Source: REEB481 sp964586595
Lineage (GTDB): Bacteria; Bacteroidota; Bacteroidia; NS11-12g; UBA955
Direction of reading: 5' to 3'
Assembly: GCA_964586595.1 (NCBI GenBank)
Contig: CAZPHB010000009.1
Coordinates: 1-64,000, forward strand
Length of the DNA: 64,000 bases
Notes under the pieces: model-generated
Seen by the model: the letters and a program-made list of their open reading frames with translations, nothing else
What the model was told of the DNA's origin: nothing
Database searches by the model: none
Program-made: the position numbers and the translations under genes
In this document: positions 26,244 through 35,454 of the stretch, piece by piece
How the letters are laid out: every line of letters starts with the position of its first letter
Numbering within the stretch: position 1 is the first letter of the stretch

Positions 26244-28574
26244 ATGTTGCGGATAATGGGATGGATGCCTGTGTTGCTTCTTGCTGCGGGTTGCAATCTG
26301 AACAAACTGGTGCCGCAGGAACAACATCGTTTGGTGCACAATAAAGTGAGCCTGGAACAGCCATTGCCCGCAGGTTTGGATGCGCGCGCGCAAATCCTGC
26401 ACAAGCCCAATCGCAAAATATTATTCGGCAGCATGCCCTTCTATTTGTGGTTGTACAAGAAGGGAACGTCTTTCCGTCACCCCGAAAAAAACGATGCAAA
26501 AAAATGGCGGCGCAAACTCCGGGAAGAAATTGGGGAAGCGCCGGTGTTTCTTGATACCAGTTTGGTGGCACTGAGCGCTGAAAATTTGGGAAAATACCTG
26601 TTTCATCATGGTTTTTTTAACAGTACGGTTGGCTGGACCTGGACTTCCCGGAAGCATAGGGCCAGGGTGCTTTATGAAGTTCATGCAGGGACTCAGTATC
26701 GGATTGCTTCGGCCAGCGTTGTGTGCACCCATGACAGCATCAGGAAGATTTGCGAAGGGGTGATGGAAGAGGCAGAAGTCAGGCCCGGGAAGCCGGTGGT
26801 TTTTGATCAATTGGATGCATTGCGTGTAACCATGAGCACAGCCGTGCGCAATAAGGGTTTTTACAGCTTTAGCAAAGACCTGATTCGCTATGAGTTAGAC
26901 ACCCTGCAGGGCAAAGCCGCCGCCGCTGTGCAGGTGTTCATCTCTGTAAGTAACATCAAACCCCGGGTGGTCAGAAAGGTGTGGTATGAACTTGAAACAG
27001 CAGCGTCCTATCGTGGGTACAAAGAGGCGGATACCCTTTGTTTGCAGGGCAGCAATGCCTGTTTTGTGATGAATGGCTATCCGCTGAAGCCCGACTTATT
27101 GTTGCGGGCAAGTGCCCTAAAATCGGGGGCTTTATACCAACAGGATGCGCATAATGCCACTTATGCCAACCTCGCTGCCACAGATTTATTCCGATTCATC
27201 GACATTTCTTTTGGGCCCGTATTACCTGGAAGTACCGTGGATTCCATGGATTTATTCATTCGGATGAAAACGGCGGTTCGCCAATCCTATGCATTGGAAC
27301 CGCAAGGAATTTATTCGCCGCAAGGCAGTTCCGGAACCAACGTAAATGCAAACAATGTCAGTTCCTATGGTTTGGCCGGAAACTTTAGCTTCACCAACCG
27401 GAATTTGCTGAAAAACGGAGAGAAATTCACCACAAATATTTTAGGATCCCTGGAAGCCATCATCAGCAGCGAAGACCAAAAGCGCAGCATTTTGTACGGC
27501 TTTCAAGCGGGCGGTAATGCCAGCCTTGCCATTTCCAGGCCATTGCTCTTGGAGCATTTGTTGCCCAAAGCGGACATCAGCAAGGTGCGAACCATTTTTA
27601 GTTTGTCCTATCAATACGAGGGAAACCCTAATTTCACCAGAAGAACTTTGCCGGCAAGCTTCACCTACCAATGGACAAAAAAGCACCTGAACTGGTACTA
27701 CACGCCAACGGAAATAAGCTACAACCGCAACCGTTTAACCCCCGATTTCAGGGTTCAGCTGGGTTCGGTAGATTCACTGCTGGTAACGCGAATATTTACG
27801 GATCACCTCATCACCGCTGCGCGTTTGGGTTTTGTGTTGAATACGCGAAATGAATCGGGTGAAGGAAGTTATTGGTATATCCGTGCCAATTTGCTGGAAA
27901 CAAGTGGCAACCTGCATCGGCTGTTGCGCCGTTCCATGGATGCGGAGCGCCGCCCGGATACCAGTTATCAGGCCTTAGGTGTGCGCTATTTCCAATTTCT
28001 CCGCAGCGAATTTGATGTGCGGTATAATGTAAAGTTCGACGAAAACAATGCCGCCGTGTTCCGCAGCCATGTTGGCTTAGGATTGCCTTACGGCAACAAC
28101 AGCGTTTTGCCTTTCGACCGACGTTTTTTTACGGGGGGAAGCAACAGCCTACGCGCCTGGCGGCCACGGCGCATGGGCCCGGGCGCTTTTGTTGATTCCA
28201 GCGGAGGCTTGCTGTTCGATCGTTCGGGTGAATTATTGCTGCAGGCAAATGCAGAATATCGATTTGCGCTGCTGCGTAATTTTCTTGAGGGCGCGCTGTT
28301 CCTGGATGCCGGAAATGTCTGGAACCTCAAACACCGCGGTCAAGTGCTGCCAGGTCTGTTTCAAGGCAATACCTTCCTTTCAGAAGTTGCCATGAATACC
28401 GGATTGGGCCTCCGTTTTGACTTTTCCTTCTTCATGATTCGTTTCGATTGGGGAATTCCACTTAGAGATCCTTCCGAGAAACCCGACAACCGTTGGGTGA
28501 TACGTGAAATCGGAAAACCTGGGTTTATCCGGGACCAAACAGCACTTACGCTGGGCATTGGTTATCCATTCTGA
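26244..28574 (+). CDS. tamL: BamA/TamA-family outer-membrane lipoprotein (TamL-like)
   Basis: A 776-residue Omp85-family protein. The start ATG 26244 gives a lipoprotein signal ending LLAAGC. POTRA-like repeats occupy residues ~30-370 and a beta-barrel the rest, with the FTGGSNSLRAW motif and a C-terminal strand ending LGIGYPF. Lipidated TamA homologues (TamL) are a Bacteroidota trait; they work with TamB in moving lipids or proteins between the membranes. No tamB gene is seen beside it. The assignment to TamL rather than another lipid-anchored Omp85 is probable. A -7 box (TATTTTTG, 26156-26163) lies inside the divergent gene. Confidence 0.85.
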   Translation: MLRIMGWMPVLLLAAGCNLNKLVPQEQHRLVHNKVSLEQPLPAGLDARAQILHKPNRKILFGSMPFYLWLYKKGTSFRHPEKNDAKKWRRKLREEIGEAPVFLDTSLVALSAENLGKYLFHHGFFNSTVGWTWTSRKHRARVLYEVHAGTQYRIASASVVCTHDSIRKICEGVMEEAEVRPGKPVVFDQLDALRVTMSTAVRNKGFYSFSKDLIRYELDTLQGKAAAAVQVFISVSNIKPRVVRKVWYELETAASYRGYKEADTLCLQGSNACFVMNGYPLKPDLLLRASALKSGALYQQDAHNATYANLAATDLFRFIDISFGPVLPGSTVDSMDLFIRMKTAVRQSYALEPQGIYSPQGSSGTNVNANNVSSYGLAGNFSFTNRNLLKNGEKFTTNILGSLEAIISSEDQKRSILYGFQAGGNASLAISRPLLLEHLLPKADISKVRTIFSLSYQYEGNPNFTRRTLPASFTYQWTKKHLNWYYTPTEISYNRNRLTPDFRVQLGSVDSLLVTRIFTDHLITAARLGFVLNTRNESGEGSYWYIRANLLETSGNLHRLLRRSMDAERRPDTSYQALGVRYFQFLRSEFDVRYNVKFDENNAAVFRSHVGLGLPYGNNSVLPFDRRFFTGGSNSLRAWRPRRMGPGAFVDSSGGLLFDRSGELLLQANAEYRFALLRNFLEGALFLDAGNVWNLKHRGQVLPGLFQGNTFLSEVAMNTGLGLRFDFSFFMIRFDWGIPLRDPSEKPDNRWVIREIGKPGFIRDQTALTLGIGYPF

Positions 28575-28592
28575 TCCTTTTCTTTACGGTAT

Positions 28593-28600
28593 TATTTTTG
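28593..28600 (+). promoter_or_regulatory. -7 box TATTTTTG for the M48/NlpC operon
   Basis: TATTTTTG fits TAnnTTTG and lies 15 bases before ATG 28616, so transcription would begin close to the start codon. Confidence 0.5.
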
Positions 28601-28615
28601 CTAGAGATTAAACCG

Positions 28616-29413
28616 ATGCATTTCCGTACCGCGTTACTCGTATTATTCAGCGCAGGATTGACCTTTTTGGCCGGCTGCCGCGACCAGGATGGCGACATCA
28701 ACATCTTTTCCATTCAGGACGATTTGGCCTTTGGCGCACAAGTTGCCGCTGAATTTGAAAAAGACTCCTCCATTGTGGTGCTGGATTCTGCCACTTATGC
28801 CACACAATATGCCTATTTGTATGGAATACGCAACAAAATCCTGAATTCCGGTCAAATTGTTTACAAGGACGCCTTCCCGTGGAGGCTCAGAATCATTCGC
28901 AACGATTCTGTACTGAATGCCTTTTGTACGCCCGGAGGTTTTATATATTTCTATACCGGCATCCTGAAATACCTGGAGAGTGAAGATCAATTGGCAGGTG
29001 TGATGGGACACGAAATGGCGCATGCCGATAAACGTCACAGTACCGACGCCATGACCCGTGAGTTTGGCTTGTCAGTATTGTTCGACATTGTTTTTGGCCG
29101 CAATCAAGGCCAATTGGTTCGGATTGTTGCCGGACTGAAGCAAATGCAATACAGCAGAGAGGCAGAGTCTGAGGCGGACGATTATTCTGTTTCGTATTTA
29201 TGTCCTACTACCTGGGATGCTGCCGGTTCGGCGGGATTTTTTGAAAAATTGCTGGCCACCGGTTCCGGTGCGCGTGTTCCGGAATTCCTGAGCACACATC
29301 CCAGCCCTGAAAACAGGGTTCAACGCATTAAAGACAGAAAAACCACGTTGGGATGCATGGGCGCTGACCGGAATGCGGCATTGTACACAACATTTAAAAA
29401 TTCATTACCCTGA
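28616..29413 (+). CDS. M48-family zinc metalloprotease lipoprotein
   Basis: A 265-residue protein with a lipoprotein signal ending LAGC. The zinc motif HEMAH in GVMGHEMAHADKRH and the third ligand in EAESEADDY define an M48 peptidase, like BepA/LoiP, which clear faulty outer-membrane proteins. It is likely periplasmic, anchored by lipid. ATG 28616 is used; TTG 28598 lies inside the promoter. The stop TGA overlaps the next gene's CTG start (CTGA). Placement after tamL fits an outer-membrane quality-control role, by inference. Confidence 0.9.
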   Translation: MHFRTALLVLFSAGLTFLAGCRDQDGDINIFSIQDDLAFGAQVAAEFEKDSSIVVLDSATYATQYAYLYGIRNKILNSGQIVYKDAFPWRLRIIRNDSVLNAFCTPGGFIYFYTGILKYLESEDQLAGVMGHEMAHADKRHSTDAMTREFGLSVLFDIVFGRNQGQLVRIVAGLKQMQYSREAESEADDYSVSYLCPTTWDAAGSAGFFEKLLATGSGARVPEFLSTHPSPENRVQRIKDRKTTLGCMGADRNAALYTTFKNSLP

Positions 29414-29958
29414 AAAACGCAATCATCTTCAGTTTTGGCCTGCTGCTTTGTTCGTTTTCGGGCATGGCAGCCACATCAATCATCCCAAACAACGGAGGTC
29501 CCGTCGATTCGCTGGAACTGTCCATTGCCGAAACTGAAATTGATTCTGTTTCCCTGCCCTCGGCCCTGGGCAAAATAGACTATGTGGTGAATTTTGCCGA
29601 GCAGTTTTTGGGAACGCCTTACCGATATGGCGGGAAAAAACCAGGAGGGTTTGATTGTTCCGGTTTTATAGGATACGTTTTTAGCCAGGTTGGCGTCCAA
29701 ACGCCGGCTTCCTCGTCGTTGTATAAACAATTCGGACAGAAGGTGAGTAAATCTGCGTGCCGTCCCGGAGACATCATCTGCTTCAACGGAAGGAGCATTC
29801 ATGCTTCGGTGATTGGCCACGTGGGCATCATTGTAGAGTCAAATCCTTCAGATATTTACTTCATCCATGCCTCTGTAAACAAAGGCATTACGTATGATCG
29901 CCTGAGTTCAAGTTACTACAAGCCAAGGTTTGTGCAAATCAGGCGCATCCTGAACTGA
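29410..29958 (+). CDS. Exported NlpC/P60 peptidoglycan peptidase with CTG start
   Basis: About 182 residues. The catalytic triad is visible: Cys in GGFDCSGF, His in VIGHVGII and a third polar His in FIHASVNK, as in C40 peptidases that cut stem-peptide bonds. ATG 29464 would give a protein with no signal peptide. In-frame CTG 29410, overlapping the upstream TGA, adds a typical signal (LKNAIIFSFGLLLCSFSGMA). ATT 29404 is another possibility. Export is required for the known function, so the upstream start is preferred. Coupled to the M48 gene. Confidence 0.85.
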   Translation: MKNAIIFSFGLLLCSFSGMAATSIIPNNGGPVDSLELSIAETEIDSVSLPSALGKIDYVVNFAEQFLGTPYRYGGKKPGGFDCSGFIGYVFSQVGVQTPASSSLYKQFGQKVSKSACRPGDIICFNGRSIHASVIGHVGIIVESNPSDIYFIHASVNKGITYDRLSSSYYKPRFVQIRRILN

Positions 29959-29968
29959 GCAGCAGCTT

Positions 29969-30433
29969 TCAGGGGTGGTGGTAAGGTTCACCATTCAGAA
30001 TGCTGAAGGCGCGGTATAGTTGTTCGGCAAAAATCACCCGTACCATTTGGTGTGAAAACGTCATTGGGCTGAGCGAAATCAGTTCTTTTCCCTGTTTGAA
30101 GGCGGACGAAAAGCCGAAAGGGCCTCCGATGATGAAGACAATTCGTCCCCGGCTGTGGCTGCATTTGAGGTTGAGCCATTGTGCAAATTGTACAGAGTTG
30201 ATGTTTTTGCCTTGTTCATCCAGAAGCACGATGCTGTCCTGTGGTTTGAGCAACTTATTAAGGGCCTCTTCTTCGCGTTTGATTTGCTCCTCTTTTGGAA
30301 GCAGTGTTTTGGTGGCAATAACCGCTTCAAACCTAAATCGGCCGTAATGCTGCAGGCGTTTTTCATAGATGCGAAATCCTTCTTCTACCCATGATTCGCG
30401 GGTTTTGTCGATGGCCAGCAGCAGCAATTCCAC
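29969..30433 (-). CDS. rlmH: 23S rRNA (pseudouridine-1915-N3) methyltransferase
   Basis: A 154-residue SPOUT methyltransferase of normal length. The S-adenosylmethionine motif is IIGGPFGFS and the C-terminal signature SPMTFSHQMVR...EQLYRA is complete. It methylates pseudouridine 1915 in helix 69 of 23S rRNA. The start codon is GTG (30433-30431). It follows the OmpA gene by four bases on the same strand. Confidence 0.95.
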   Translation of the reverse strand: MELLLLAIDKTRESWVEEGFRIYEKRLQHYGRFRFEAVIATKTLLPKEEQIKREEEALNKLLKPQDSIVLLDEQGKNINSVQFAQWLNLKCSHSRGRIVFIIGGPFGFSSAFKQGKELISLSPMTFSHQMVRVIFAEQLYRAFSILNGEPYHHP

Positions 30434-30437
30434 AACG

Positions 30438-31421
30438 TCAGGGTTGAAGGAGGTTCAGTATTTTATCCAACCTCGGGGTGAGGATGATTTCGGTGCGGCG
30501 GTTTTTAGCTCTTGCTTCGGGTGTAGATGCAGCATCAACCGGCAGGTATTGTGCACGGCCGCTGGCCTGAATTCTTGTTGGATCTAACTGTCCTTCGATG
30601 CTGAGGATGCGAACAATAGCAGTTGCACGCAGCACGCTCAAATCCCAATTGTCTTTAACCGATCCTCCGCGAATGGGCTGGTTGTCTGTATGACCTTCAA
30701 CATTGACTAGAATTTCAGGCTGGTTTTTGAGGGCAGCAGCCAGCGCCACCAATGCATTTTTCCCTTTTGGATCAACCACGGTGCTTCCCGTTTTGAACAA
30801 CAGTTGTTCGTCCATACTCACATACACCTTCCCGTTGCGCACTGCTACGTTAAGGCCATTCCCACGAAAACCGGTAAGGGCTTCGCGGATGGAAGTTTGC
30901 AGCTCAATGGCGGCAGAGTCTTTTCGTTTCAATTCTTGCTCCAACAGCCGCACCCTGGCCAGGGTTTGCTTCAGCTCTGCGGTACTTTCGGCAGCATATT
31001 GCTGCAATTGCCGGGCGCGGTTCTTTTCAGCTTCAGCATCTGAAAGGGCTTGGTTTAAGGCCATCTCTTTTTGTTGAAGCGTTTGGTTTTTTTTGCTGAT
31101 TTCCTGGTTAAAGTCCTGCAGTTTGATGCGCTGTTCGGCTTCACATTCGGCAAGTTTCCTGTTCAAATCGGCAGTCAGGAGTTCATTTCTGGAAATCTGC
31201 ATCGCCTTTTGTGCGGTATCAGACTTTAATTTGGAGATGGTGGCGAAATTCTGCGCTAAACCCGTTTCCAGCTCTTGAAGACTGGCCTTCAGAACTGTTA
31301 GTTGTTCCTGATATTGATTCAACTGATTTCGGCTGCTTGATTGCAGTTCCTGAAATTTTTTCTTACTGACACAGGCAGGAAGCAGGAGCAACAATCCAAT
31401 AAATGCAGTGGTCTTCATCAC
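30438..31421 (-). CDS. OmpA-family lipoprotein with coiled coil
   Basis: A 327-residue lipoprotein (signal ending LLPAC). Residues ~20-175 are a long charged coiled coil (LQELETGLAQ, LQQKEMALNQAL, LEQELKRKDS). Residues ~185-320 form an OmpA/MotB peptidoglycan-binding domain (LLFKTGSTVVDPKGK, VEGHTDNQPI, KNRRTEIILTP). It probably bridges the outer membrane and peptidoglycan. The gene order with rlmH suggests an operon. Confidence 0.88.
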   Translation of the reverse strand: MMKTTAFIGLLLLLPACVSKKKFQELQSSSRNQLNQYQEQLTVLKASLQELETGLAQNFATISKLKSDTAQKAMQISRNELLTADLNRKLAECEAEQRIKLQDFNQEISKKNQTLQQKEMALNQALSDAEAEKNRARQLQQYAAESTAELKQTLARVRLLEQELKRKDSAAIELQTSIREALTGFRGNGLNVAVRNGKVYVSMDEQLLFKTGSTVVDPKGKNALVALAAALKNQPEILVNVEGHTDNQPIRGGSVKDNWDLSVLRATAIVRILSIEGQLDPTRIQASGRAQYLPVDAASTPEARAKNRRTEIILTPRLDKILNLLQP

Positions 31422-31499
31422 TGCAAAATAAACATGGAGCAGGGCGTTTCCGGCCGGGGCTTGTGCACAGGCCTTACAGCCGTGTGGAAAAGGCTACAT

Positions 31500-33053
31500 T
31501 CACAGCCTGGAAATTTCCTTTCCGTGGCGGTCTTCAAATCGATATTCACCGATGTGAAACGTATCCACGGCCTCTATCCTCAGCCAATGGCGGTATTTCC
31601 ACCACCATTTAAACCGCACCGACGGAAATCCCTGACTGATGTAAGCAACGATGAATGGATGTGCTTTGAGCACAACTCCCTGGTGATTCAGGTTTTCCCA
31701 GAGGTAAATCAGCGTGTTCTCGAGCATTTCGAATAATTGAACGCTGCTTTCAATACGGCCACTGCCATTGCACGATGGACAGGTTTCTGTATTGGTAATC
31801 ACGGTTTGCGGACGCACCCGTTCGCGGGTAATTTCCACCAAACCGAATTTACTCATGGGAAGAATGGTATGTCGGGCGCGGTCGCTGTTCATGGCTTCCT
31901 TCAGCGCCTGATTCAAATTCTTCTTGAGTTGTGGATCTTTCATGTCAATGAAATCCACCACAATAATGCCGCCCATGTCGCGCAGGCGTATTTGTCTGGC
32001 GATTTCTGCAACGGCTTCCATATTGATGCGTGCCACATTCGCTTCCCTGTTCTCAGCGTCGAATACGGCGTTGCCGCTGTTGACATCAAATACGTGCAAG
32101 GCTTCGGTATGCTCAATGACCAGGTACGCGGAACCTGAAAATGGAACCGTTTTCCCAAAGGAACTGCGTATTTGTCGGTTTATATTGAAATGGTCAAAGA
32201 TTTCACCCTTGCCCTGATGCAAGCGGACAATTTTCTCCAGGCCGGGTGCAATTTTACCAACGTAACTCTGCAACTCCTGATGAAGTTCTTTGTCGTTTAC
32301 AATGATTTGGCTGAAACTCTCGTTCAGTATGTCGCGCAGCAGGGTGTCCAAACGCGATCCCTCACCAAGCACCATTCTGCCGGGTTGGGCAGTTTTCAGA
32401 TTTTGGGCCAGCTGATCCCACTTTTTCAGCAGGGAACGCAGGTCTTGGTCCAGTTCTGTAATGTCAACACCTTCGGCAACGGTGCGGATGATAACACCGA
32501 AATTTTCGGGCTTCAGCGTTTGCGCCAATTTCTTGAGGCGCTTTTTTTCTTCGGGATTGCCAATTTTTTTCGAAAGGGAGATGTGGTTGGAAAAAGGCAC
32601 CAAAACAAAATACCTTCCGGCTATAGAAAGATCACATCCAATTTTGGGGCCTTTGTTGCTGATGGGTTCTTTCAATATTTGAACCAGCACCACGTCGCCC
32701 TTTTTGAAAACCTGGGCTATTTTACCCGTTTTAACGGTGGCTTCTTCTAACTTAAACTGATCGAGGTCTGCAGCACTGGTTTTACCGTCCAGCACAAGCT
32801 GGGTCAGTTTTTTTACTGACCGAACATTCGGGCCTAAATCGAAATAGTGTAAAAAGGCGTCTTTCTCGCTGCCAATGTCAACAAAGGCAGCATTCAGAGA
32901 TGGAGAAATTTTCTTGATTCTGCCTAAGTAAAAATCACCAACATGGGTACTGTTGGAAGATCCTTCGCGATGAAGTTCGGTTAATTTCTTATCGCATAAT
33001 AAGGCAATATCCACCCCACCCCCATGTTTCGAAACGATGAGTTCGTTCGTCAT
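31500..33053 (-). CDS. rng: Ribonuclease G/E family endoribonuclease
   Basis: A 517-residue enzyme of the Rne/Rng family that processes rRNA and decays mRNA. An S1 domain lies at residues ~35-130 (GDFYLGRIKKISPSLNAAFVDIG). The catalytic DNase I-like part carries the Asp residues in LHVFDVNSGNAVF and IIVVDFIDM. The zinc-link motif is CPSCNGSGR. The length is that of RNase G, without the long RNase E tail. It lies downstream of a 29-codon ribosomal-type gene. Confidence 0.93.
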   Translation of the reverse strand: MTNELIVSKHGGGVDIALLCDKKLTELHREGSSNSTHVGDFYLGRIKKISPSLNAAFVDIGSEKDAFLHYFDLGPNVRSVKKLTQLVLDGKTSAADLDQFKLEEATVKTGKIAQVFKKGDVVLVQILKEPISNKGPKIGCDLSIAGRYFVLVPFSNHISLSKKIGNPEEKKRLKKLAQTLKPENFGVIIRTVAEGVDITELDQDLRSLLKKWDQLAQNLKTAQPGRMVLGEGSRLDTLLRDILNESFSQIIVNDKELHQELQSYVGKIAPGLEKIVRLHQGKGEIFDHFNINRQIRSSFGKTVPFSGSAYLVIEHTEALHVFDVNSGNAVFDAENREANVARINMEAVAEIARQIRLRDMGGIIVVDFIDMKDPQLKKNLNQALKEAMNSDRARHTILPMSKFGLVEITRERVRPQTVITNTETCPSCNGSGRIESSVQLFEMLENTLIYLWENLNHQGVVLKAHPFIVAYISQGFPSVRFKWWWKYRHWLRIEAVDTFHIGEYRFEDRHGKEISRL

Positions 33054-33071
33054 GCGAGGAAGTCAGAATAA

Positions 33072-33161
33072 TTACTTCTTCTTGTGACGATTCTTACGCA
33101 ACCTCTTTTTTCTCTTGTGAGTGGCGATCTTATGACGCTTTCTTTTTTTACCGCTTGGCAT
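33072..33161 (-). CDS. 29-residue basic protein, COX24/AURKAIP1 (mS38-like) ribosomal type
   Basis: A 29-codon gene whose product is MPSGKKRKRHKIATHKRKK followed by ten more mostly basic residues, ending in three lysines. It matches the short AURKAIP1/COX24-domain proteins of Bacteroidota, homologous to mitochondrial ribosomal protein mS38. It lies between the TPR gene (12 bases away) and rng. A ribosomal role is inferred from family and composition. Confidence 0.85.
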   Translation of the reverse strand: MPSGKKRKRHKIATHKRKKRLRKNRHKKK

Positions 33162-33173
33162 ATTTGGCTTTAA

Positions 33174-33983
33174 TTATGGGTTACCGAAGCCGGAGCGTTG
33201 CATCTTTATGGCCAGATCAAGGTACAGTTTGGCATTCAGGGAGTCGCCTTTCATGCCGTACAGACCGCTCATTTCATAAAGAAACTCCGGATTTTGGGGT
33301 TGCAAAGATATAATTTTTTGGCAACGTGTGATTGCCTTATCCAGTTCACCGGCTTTTTTCAGCAAAGACAGGTACAGATATTGGGTCTCGAGGTTGCTGC
33401 TGTCCATCTTTTCATTTTCTTTCAGGATGGCCACGCCTTTCATGGGCTCACCACCAAATTCTGTGTAGTAAGCCACCAATGCATTTCGGGAAGGCAGGTG
33501 ATTTGGATCGATGTTCAACGCGGAGTCCAGGCAGATTTTGCTTTGCAACCATTCTGTTGCAGCTGCCTGTTCCTGGTGTTTCACGCCGGATAGCGATGCA
33601 GCTTTGATGAAATCTACTGCAGCTTCGTAGTAGTCGTTTAACGAACCGGTGCGACGTGCCTTCCAATAAATAAAGAATCCGCTGAGGCCCAGGAGTTCGT
33701 TTTCTCTGGCCCAACTGCTTCCCAAACTTAACGAATCAAGCGCGGTGGTTTTGTTGCGCATGGCCAGCAGGGCAGCCTGTTGGGCGAAGTTTCCACGAAA
33801 ACTACCAAGAACGTATCGGAAATACTCATCCGGCCGATAAGGACTGACCGCAGGGGCCGCCCCGTGTTTGTCAGGTGCATGGATCGGTGCTTTTCCGTAC
33901 CTGCTGTTGTAGCCGGGCAGAAACAAACCCAGGAACAACAAGATGAAAATGCCGGTGCTGATCAGGATTATTCGGATGCTCAC
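33174..33983 (-). CDS. Membrane-anchored TPR protein
   Basis: A 269-residue protein with one N-terminal helix (ILISTGIFILLFLGLFLPG) and a helical domain of TPR-like repeats in the C-terminal half (CLDSALNIDPNHLPSRNAL, LYLSLLKKAGELDKAITRCQKI, PEFLYEMSGLYGMKGD). The start codon is GTG 33983. It lies between the HU gene and rng, a gene order I recall as common in this phylum. The partner is unknown; TPRs mediate protein contacts. Confidence 0.85.
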   Translation of the reverse strand: MSIRIILISTGIFILLFLGLFLPGYNSRYGKAPIHAPDKHGAAPAVSPYRPDEYFRYVLGSFRGNFAQQAALLAMRNKTTALDSLSLGSSWARENELLGLSGFFIYWKARRTGSLNDYYEAAVDFIKAASLSGVKHQEQAAATEWLQSKICLDSALNIDPNHLPSRNALVAYYTEFGGEPMKGVAILKENEKMDSSNLETQYLYLSLLKKAGELDKAITRCQKIISLQPQNPEFLYEMSGLYGMKGDSLNAKLYLDLAIKMQRSGFGNP

Positions 33984-34038
33984 AGGAATGCAAAGGTACT
34001 ACAGAACAAAAACGAAACGCGGGAAGTATGGAAGGCGC

Positions 34039-34335
34039 CTAGTCTTCGTCGTCGGAAGATGTATTTCGCACCCGATCCATAAACTCCTTGGAAGGTTTGA
34101 ACTTGGGTACAAAATGCTCATTGATGGTAATGGTGGTGTTGTTGTGCAGGTTGCGGGCTTTTTTCTCCGCGCGTTTCTGAACCATAAAGGTGCCAAACCC
34201 ACGGATGTAAATATTTTCTCCCCCGGCCATAGAATTTTTTACCACCCTGAAAAAAGTTTCCATGGTTTCTTGGACCACAATCTTGTCCAACCCTGTTTTA
34301 ACGGCGATTTCATTTACTAAATCTGACTTTGTCAT
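34039..34335 (-). CDS. HU/IHF-family DNA-binding protein
   Basis: A 98-residue histone-like protein (MTKSDLVNEIAVKTGLD, YIRGFGTFMVQKR, then the FKPSKEFMDRV tail). It bends DNA as a dimer and organises the nucleoid. An acidic tail (SSDDED) is added at the end. It is divergent from mutY and probably the first gene of the TPR/mS38-like/rng group. Confidence 0.94.
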   Translation of the reverse strand: MTKSDLVNEIAVKTGLDKIVVQETMETFFRVVKNSMAGGENIYIRGFGTFMVQKRAEKKARNLHNNTTITINEHFVPKFKPSKEFMDRVRNTSSDDED

Positions 34336-34395
34336 AAAAATGCGAATTCGCTCAAATTTCTATATAAATTTTCCGTTTATACAAGTTTTTTTGCA

Positions 34396-35454
34396 GTGTT
34401 GAATGAATTTGCGAAATGCCTCATTTATTGGTATGAGGCGAATGCCCGGAATTTACCATGGAGGAATACCAAGGATCCTTATTTAATATGGCTGAGTGAA
34501 GTTTTGTTGCAACAAACCCGTGTTGAACAAGGCCTGCCGTATTACGAGAAATTTATAAGGACCTATCCAACCGTACAGCAACTTGCAGCGGCCAGCGAAG
34601 AGGAGGTACTCAAACTATGGGAAGGTTTAGGTTATTACAGCAGGGCAAGGAATATGTTGCATGCTGCTAAATACATAGTTCAATCGTGTAAAGGCAAATT
34701 TCCGACCTCGAGCCATGAATTGCATCAATTAAAAGGTATCGGTCCTTACACGGCTGCGGCCATTGCAAGTTTTGCATTTGATGAAGTTATTCCGGTGTTG
34801 GATGGGAACGTTATTCGGGTCAGTTCCAGGCTACTGGCCTGTACTGATGATGTGGCCAAAAGTCAAACCCAGAACCAGCTAAAAATGTTCCTGAAACAAC
34901 ACATACCTGTTGCGGCGCCTGCCTTATTCAATCAGGCGATGATGGAACTTGGTGCTTTACTGTGTAAGCCAACGAAGCCTGATTGCGCCGCGTGTCCGGT
35001 GTCAACATTTTGCTTGGGTCGCCAACGAGGAATCGCTGCCAAACTCCCTGTAAAAGCGCCCAAACCTCAGCCGGCACGGCGTTATTTTCACTATTTCCAT
35101 TTGGTTTCGCCAAAGGGAACCTGGTTGTGGCGTCGGGCGGCAGGAGATATCTGGCAAGGTCTTTATGAATTTCCAATGACGGAAACAGATGAACAATCTT
35201 TTGAATTGTGGCGGTGGCCGGAACACCTGCCGCACCTTGATGCTGAACCCAAGGTGGTGCTTGCCTTTGAAACCAAACACAGGCTGACACATCAACTCAT
35301 TCATGCCCGCTTTTGGAAAATTTACGTTCAGCCTGAACAGATTTTCCCTGAGGCTGGTATATTTGAATGTGCACATGAACAGGTAGCGCAGCACGCGTTG
35401 CACCGTTTAATGTTGCGTTATCTGGAACATCAACATACTGAAACTGAATCATGA
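34396..35454 (+). CDS. mutY: A/G-specific adenine glycosylase
   Basis: A 352-residue base-excision enzyme removing adenine opposite 8-oxoguanine. Visible features are the catalytic Glu in WLSEVLLQQTRV, the helix-hairpin-helix LKGIGPYTAAAI, the Asp in VLDGNVIRV, and the 4Fe-4S ligands in CKPTKPDCAACPVSTFC (C-x6-C-x2-C-x5-C). A NUDIX-like C-terminal domain reads the 8-oxoguanine. The start is GTG 34396 (or TTG 34399); no ATG fits. Its stop overlaps the ssb start (ATGA). Confidence 0.95.
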   Translation: MLNEFAKCLIYWYEANARNLPWRNTKDPYLIWLSEVLLQQTRVEQGLPYYEKFIRTYPTVQQLAAASEEEVLKLWEGLGYYSRARNMLHAAKYIVQSCKGKFPTSSHELHQLKGIGPYTAAAIASFAFDEVIPVLDGNVIRVSSRLLACTDDVAKSQTQNQLKMFLKQHIPVAAPALFNQAMMELGALLCKPTKPDCAACPVSTFCLGRQRGIAAKLPVKAPKPQPARRYFHYFHLVSPKGTWLWRRAAGDIWQGLYEFPMTETDEQSFELWRWPEHLPHLDAEPKVVLAFETKHRLTHQLIHARFWKIYVQPEQIFPEAGIFECAHEQVAQHALHRLMLRYLEHQHTETES

